From Ignavibacteriaceae bacterium (lineage in GTDB: Bacteria; Bacteroidota; Ignavibacteria; Ignavibacteriales; Ignavibacteriaceae), in assembly GCA_019912505.1 (NCBI GenBank), contig JAIOIM010000523.1, forward strand, positions 1 through 9,027: DNA of 9,027 bases, written 5' to 3'. The notes under the pieces are model-generated. The model was not told the DNA's origin. It saw only the letters and a program-made list of their open reading frames with translations, and did no database searches. The position numbers and the translations under genes are program-made. Positions 6,029-9,027 of this stretch are shown here, piece by piece (within the stretch, counting starts at the first letter, position 1; every line of letters starts with the position of its first letter).

Positions 6029-6994
6029 ATGATTTTAACAGTTACAATTAATCCGCTGCTCGAAAGAAGATATTTTTACAAACAAGTTTTATTTGCCCGC
6101 GAAAATAGAGACGCTAAAGTAAATTTGACAGCTGGCGGTAAAGGGATAAATGTAAGCAGGCAGCTTCAGCATCTCGATACCGAAAGTTTAATTTTTACTT
6201 TTACGGGCGGAACGAATGGGAAAATATTTGCGGATGTGCTGCGTGATGAAAAATTGAAATTCACAACTATAAAAACAAAAGGGGAAACAAGAGACGCTGT
6301 TTTAGTAATTGATGAATCGATAAAAAAATATACATACTGTTTCGGTGAAAACCCCGCTATAACTCAAAGTGAATCGGATGAATTCAAAGATAAATTAGAC
6401 AAGATGATAAAAAATTGTGAGATCGTTGTTTTTTCGGGAAGCTCCCCTTCGCCACTCGCTGATGATATTTTTCCCTTTGGAATAAAAAAAGCAAATGAGT
6501 ACGATAAAATTTCTGTTTGCGATACTTACGGCGCACATTTAAAAGATTGTATTAACGCAATGCCAACTGTAATGCACAATAATGTTGAAGAGATTGAAAC
6601 CTCTCTCGGTTTAAATTTAAAAAGTAAAGAGGAAAAAATTGCATTTCTTGATGAGTTGTACAGCAGGGGAGTGAAACAATCTTTTTTAACAAACGGGAAG
6701 CAAACCGCATTTGCAAACAATTTCGATTATCATTTTGAAATTGATCCTTTCAAAGTTGATGCTGTTGATTCCACCGGAAGCGGTGACGCGTTTACTGCGG
6801 GCATCGTCTATGGCTGGTTTTATAATTTATCATTCGAACAGAGCGTAAAGCTTGCAGCTTCTCTCGGTGCATTAAATTCCCTCTCACTTTGTGTTTGCAG
6901 CGTTGCTAAAATTGATGCTTTTGAACTTGCCGAAAAAATAAGTTGCAACCCCGTCGGCAAAAAAATGAAAATAGTAGATGTTACCCCTCAGTAA
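6029..6994 (+). CDS. PfkB-family sugar-phosphate kinase (1-phosphofructokinase-like)
   Basis: This 321-residue cytoplasmic protein is of the ribokinase/PfkB type, closest in style to the FruK/LacC hexose-phosphate kinases that open with MILTVTxNP. The first PfkB signature is A35-G36-G37-K38-G39-I-N41-V. The second is D247-S-T-G-S-G-D253-A-F, where D253 is the expected catalytic base and the glycines form the anion hole. The usual acidic residue after the NP motif, an Asp in NPA(L/Y)D that contacts the substrate, appears here as Glu (NPLLE, E12), followed by two Arg. Whether it phosphorylates fructose-1-phosphate, fructose-6-phosphate, tagatose-6-phosphate or something else cannot be read from sequence, so no symbol is given. 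It starts 2 nt after the GWxTD gene with no Shine-Dalgarno sequence and overlaps the Omp85 gene by 17 nt. No sugar transporter or PTS gene is nearby. Confidence 0.85.
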   Translation: MILTVTINPLLERRYFYKQVLFARENRDAKVNLTAGGKGINVSRQLQHLDTESLIFTFTGGTNGKIFADVLRDEKLKFTTIKTKGETRDAVLVIDESIKKYTYCFGENPAITQSESDEFKDKLDKMIKNCEIVVFSGSSPSPLADDIFPFGIKKANEYDKISVCDTYGAHLKDCINAMPTVMHNNVEEIETSLGLNLKSKEEKIAFLDELYSRGVKQSFLTNGKQTAFANNFDYHFEIDPFKVDAVDSTGSGDAFTAGIVYGWFYNLSFEQSVKLAASLGALNSLSLCVCSVAKIDAFELAEKISCNPVGKKMKIVDVTPQ

Positions 6995-8738
6995 ATATTT
7001 AATTCTGTTTTTCTTTTTTTTTTCAAATTGTTATGCCCAGGTTATTGACAAAATTAATATAACCACAACCGGTTCCTTCAGCCAAAGTTCTTTATTAAGC
7101 TGGGGTGGAGTTAACAGCGGGACAAAATATTATCCGGGTGTTACCGATACAATTCAAACCAACATTGCCCGGCATCTAACTTATCAGGGTTATCTTAATC
7201 CTATTTTCAACTCGAATATCAGTCTGAGTGAGGACTCGCAAAAAGTTTCAATTCAAATTAATGTGGATGAAGGCGAGCCTACCTACATTCAAAAAATTAA
7301 TTTCATCGATAAAGATTCTTTATTAAACGAAGACATAATTTCATCTTTCATGTTTTTGGAAGGGCAGATAATTAACAAAATTGATATTGAAGAGACGATT
7401 GCACAGACGCCCGATTATTATGAAAACAACGGCTTCCCGTTTGCTTCGGTAAAAATAATTTCTATTAATTATATCATCGATAGTTCCGACCAAGACCATT
7501 ACGCAGATATCAACATTGAAATTTTAAAGGGAAACAAAAGCACTATTGATAAGGTTGTAATAACGGGTAATACAGATACAAAAGACTATGTTATAGTTCG
7601 CGAATTAAGAATTGAAGCCGGTGAGATTTATTCGCAAAAAAAAGTTGATGAACTTCCAAGGCGGTTAAACCGTTTACGCTTTTTTGATCCAGTTGGACCC
7701 CCGCAATTTCTTCTGAACTCGCAGAAGCAGGGTGTGCTTTTAATAAATGTAAAAGAAAAACAAACAAATAATTTTGACGGCATTATCGGGTACATTCCCG
7801 GTGCAAAGGAAGGGGAGAAGGGTTATTTAACCGGACTTGTAAATGTAAGTCTGCGAAATCTGTTTGGTACCGGACGCGCAGCCGCAATTAGGTGGCAGCA
7901 GTTTAACCGTTACTCACAGGAATTAGAATTAAAATATCTTGAGCCGTGGCTTTTGGGTTATCCGTTTAATGTTTCCGGTTCCGCCTTTCAAAGAAAACAG
8001 GACACTATCTATGTTCAAAGGCGATTTGAAGGTTCTTTGGAATACCTTGCTACCGAAGATATAACAGCCGCAGTGAGTGTCGGGAATGAGCAAATAATCC
8101 CGACAATTTCCGAGACTCCACGTTTTACAGTCTATCATTCTTCATCAATAACTACCGGCGTAAATATTAAAGTTGATACCCGCGATGATCCATACGCCCC
8201 GCGCGAGGGACTGCTATTTATAAACGCTTATTTATTCAGCCGTAAAAAAATATTCGGACCATCTGAGTTTATTAATGCCGCTACAAAAACAAATATAAAT
8301 TTGCAGCGCATCTCAGTAAGCTTCGGCGCTTACTTTGAGTTTTTTACACGGCAGGTGATTGCGGTTTCATTACACTGGCGCGAGCTAAAGGGCGCATTTT
8401 TTGAGAATAGTGATTTATTTCGTTTGGGCGGCACAAATACATTGCGCGGCTACCGCGAAGATCAATTTCTTGGTTCGCGTATTGGCTGGACAAATTTTGA
8501 ATATAGATTTTTAATGTCGCGTAGAACGTATGCATTCACTTTTTTTGATACCGGTTATTATTTACGCAACGCAGATGAAAGCCGCTCAATATTAAAACAG
8601 GAAGGCTTTAAAATTGGTTATGGCGTTGGTTTAAATCTTGAAACCGGTCTTGGTGTTCTTGGTGTTAGCTTCGCTCTGGCTAAAGGCGATGGTTTTTCAG
8701 ACGGTAAAATCCACTTCGGACTTGTAAATGAATTCTAA
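6978..8738 (+). CDS. BamA/TamA-family (Omp85) outer-membrane protein with three POTRA-like domains
   Basis: This 586-residue protein begins with a signal peptide with a Phe-rich core, likely cut at CYA-Q (about residue 20-21). Three POTRA-like repeats follow at roughly 22-99, 100-187 and 188-264. The third is clearest, with a VVITGNTDTKDYVIVREL opening and the 'LNRLRFFD' helix. Residues about 265-586 are a 16-strand-sized barrel. It contains the Omp85 VDTRDDPYAPREG segment (399-411), the loop-6 motif LRGY (489-492) and a C-terminal strand ending in Phe (HFGLVNEF), close to a beta-signal. Three POTRAs and a length near 580 resemble TamA more than five-POTRA BamA, but no TamB-like gene is in view. 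Family members insert or translocate outer-membrane proteins. The start overlaps the PfkB gene by 17 nt and has no Shine-Dalgarno sequence. A T10 run lies in the signal-peptide codons. Confidence 0.88.
   Translation: MLPLSKYLILFFFFFSNCYAQVIDKINITTTGSFSQSSLLSWGGVNSGTKYYPGVTDTIQTNIARHLTYQGYLNPIFNSNISLSEDSQKVSIQINVDEGEPTYIQKINFIDKDSLLNEDIISSFMFLEGQIINKIDIEETIAQTPDYYENNGFPFASVKIISINYIIDSSDQDHYADINIEILKGNKSTIDKVVITGNTDTKDYVIVRELRIEAGEIYSQKKVDELPRRLNRLRFFDPVGPPQFLLNSQKQGVLLINVKEKQTNNFDGIIGYIPGAKEGEKGYLTGLVNVSLRNLFGTGRAAAIRWQQFNRYSQELELKYLEPWLLGYPFNVSGSAFQRKQDTIYVQRRFEGSLEYLATEDITAAVSVGNEQIIPTISETPRFTVYHSSSITTGVNIKVDTRDDPYAPREGLLFINAYLFSRKKIFGPSEFINAATKTNINLQRISVSFGAYFEFFTRQVIAVSLHWRELKGAFFENSDLFRLGGTNTLRGYREDQFLGSRIGWTNFEYRFLMSRRTYAFTFFDTGYYLRNADESRSILKQEGFKIGYGVGLNLETGLGVLGVSFALAKGDGFSDGKIHFGLVNEF
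7014..7023 (+). repeat. T10 homopolymer in the Omp85 signal-peptide codons
   Basis: Ten consecutive T residues encode Phe-Phe-Phe and the first base of a Ser codon. They are preceded by another five-T run and a single C (7008-7013). A change of one T would shift the frame within the signal peptide and abolish the outer-membrane protein. Runs of this length are known slippage sites in other bacteria, but nothing here shows that it varies. Confidence 0.7.
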
Positions 8739-8784
8739 TTTTTGCTTCTTATATTAAACAACATATTTATAATCATTATTGAAA

Positions 8785-9027
8785 ATGAAATTAACCAAAA
8801 AAGTTAAAGCCTACATTGAGATTACACGACCGCTGAATATACTTATTACAGTTGCAGTTGTTTTTGGCGCCGCAATAATTAGCTACCGGGGAGTTTTTAA
8901 TTTTGGTGATGTTGTACTGTCAGCCCTTGCAGCCGCATTTACCGCCGCCGCCGGAAATATAATTAATGATTATTTTGACATCGGCACCGATTTTCTTAAC
9001 CGCCCATTGCGCCCCCTTCCATCAAAA
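8785..9027 (+). CDS. UbiA-family prenyltransferase (N-terminal 81 residues, partial)
   Basis: The gene starts at ATG 8785, 46 nt after the Omp85 stop, and runs open to the right edge. The visible part has a basic N-terminus, an EITRPLN segment (12-18), two hydrophobic helices (about 19-34 and 42-60) and the first Asp-rich motif of the superfamily, N61-D-Y-F-D65, followed by D69, N72-R73-P74 and R76-P77-L78-P79-S80. UbiA enzymes bind a prenyl diphosphate through Mg2+ at such motifs and transfer the chain to an aromatic or glycerol-phosphate acceptor in the inner membrane. The NDYFDxxxDxxNRPxRPLPS form is shared with proteins annotated as (di)geranylgeranylglyceryl-phosphate synthase and with chlorophyll/heme/quinone prenyltransferases, so the acceptor is undecided. 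The second Asp motif is beyond the window. No strong promoter or ribosome binding site is seen upstream. Confidence 0.88.
   Translation, partial: MKLTKKVKAYIEITRPLNILITVAVVFGAAIISYRGVFNFGDVVLSALAAAFTAAAGNIINDYFDIGTDFLNRPLRPLPSK

Noticed and set aside
7020..7040. Lipoprotein signal (SNC) in the Omp85 leader
   Set aside because: The residues before the Cys (F-S-N) do not fit the lipobox, which needs Leu at -3 and a small residue at -1. Ordinary signal peptidase I cleavage at CYA-Q fits better, and Omp85 proteins are not normally lipoproteins.
1255..8738. Defence island or mobile element (prompted by the CPBP/Abi family name)
   Set aside because: There is no transposase, integrase, toxin-antitoxin pair, CRISPR array or flanking repeat. 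The neighbours are conserved housekeeping genes (cdsA, rimO), and base composition looks uniform.
8741..8771. TTTG-N19-TATTTATA before the UbiA gene as a promoter
   Set aside because: The spacing is right, but the -7 element misses two of its six fixed bases, including the final G. It was left out of the features, although a separate promoter for this gene remains possible given the 46-nt gap.

Overview
This is a low-GC, tightly packed chromosomal segment with every recognisable gene on the + strand. Gene content points to the Bacteroidota/Chlorobi/Ignavibacteria (FCB) side of the tree. It includes a GWxTD-domain protein, an Omp85 outer-membrane protein, a DUF3108 exported protein, a UbiA-family prenyltransferase with an NDYFD...NRPxRPLPS motif, starts that mostly lack a Shine-Dalgarno sequence, and a TAnnTTTG-like promoter element. 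Ignavibacteria is my best guess, from gene style rather than from any search.

Layout. (i) 3-104 is the tail of an upstream gene, possibly a family 9 glycosyltransferase. It overlaps the start of a DUF3108 exported protein (97-915). A 9-bp hairpin (939-967) appears to close that unit. (ii) 916-1254 is the only long gene-free stretch. It holds the hairpin, a 20-nt-spaced direct repeat and a candidate promoter. (iii) 1255-8738 is one run of seven genes with overlaps or short gaps: a CPBP intramembrane protease, a zinc-ribbon/DUF2007 protein, CdsA (CDP-diacylglycerol synthesis), RimO (ribosomal protein S12 methylthiotransferase), a secreted GWxTD protein, a PfkB-family sugar-phosphate kinase and a three-POTRA Omp85/TamA-like outer-membrane protein. 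(iv) After a 46-nt gap, the first 81 codons of a UbiA-family prenyltransferase run off the right edge.

How the genes fit together. The theme is the cell envelope: phospholipid precursor supply (CdsA), membrane proteolysis (CPBP), outer-membrane protein insertion or translocation (Omp85), two exported proteins of unknown function (DUF3108, GWxTD) and prenyl-lipid synthesis (UbiA). A ribosome-modifying enzyme and a sugar kinase are interspersed. I see no CRISPR array, tRNA, rRNA, insertion sequence or phage gene. The segment reads as a core housekeeping/envelope region, not a mobile island. The least explained parts are the GWxTD-PfkB-Omp85 trio, the zinc-ribbon/DUF2007 protein, an Asp-to-Glu change in the PfkB N-terminal motif, and a T10 tract in the Omp85 signal peptide.
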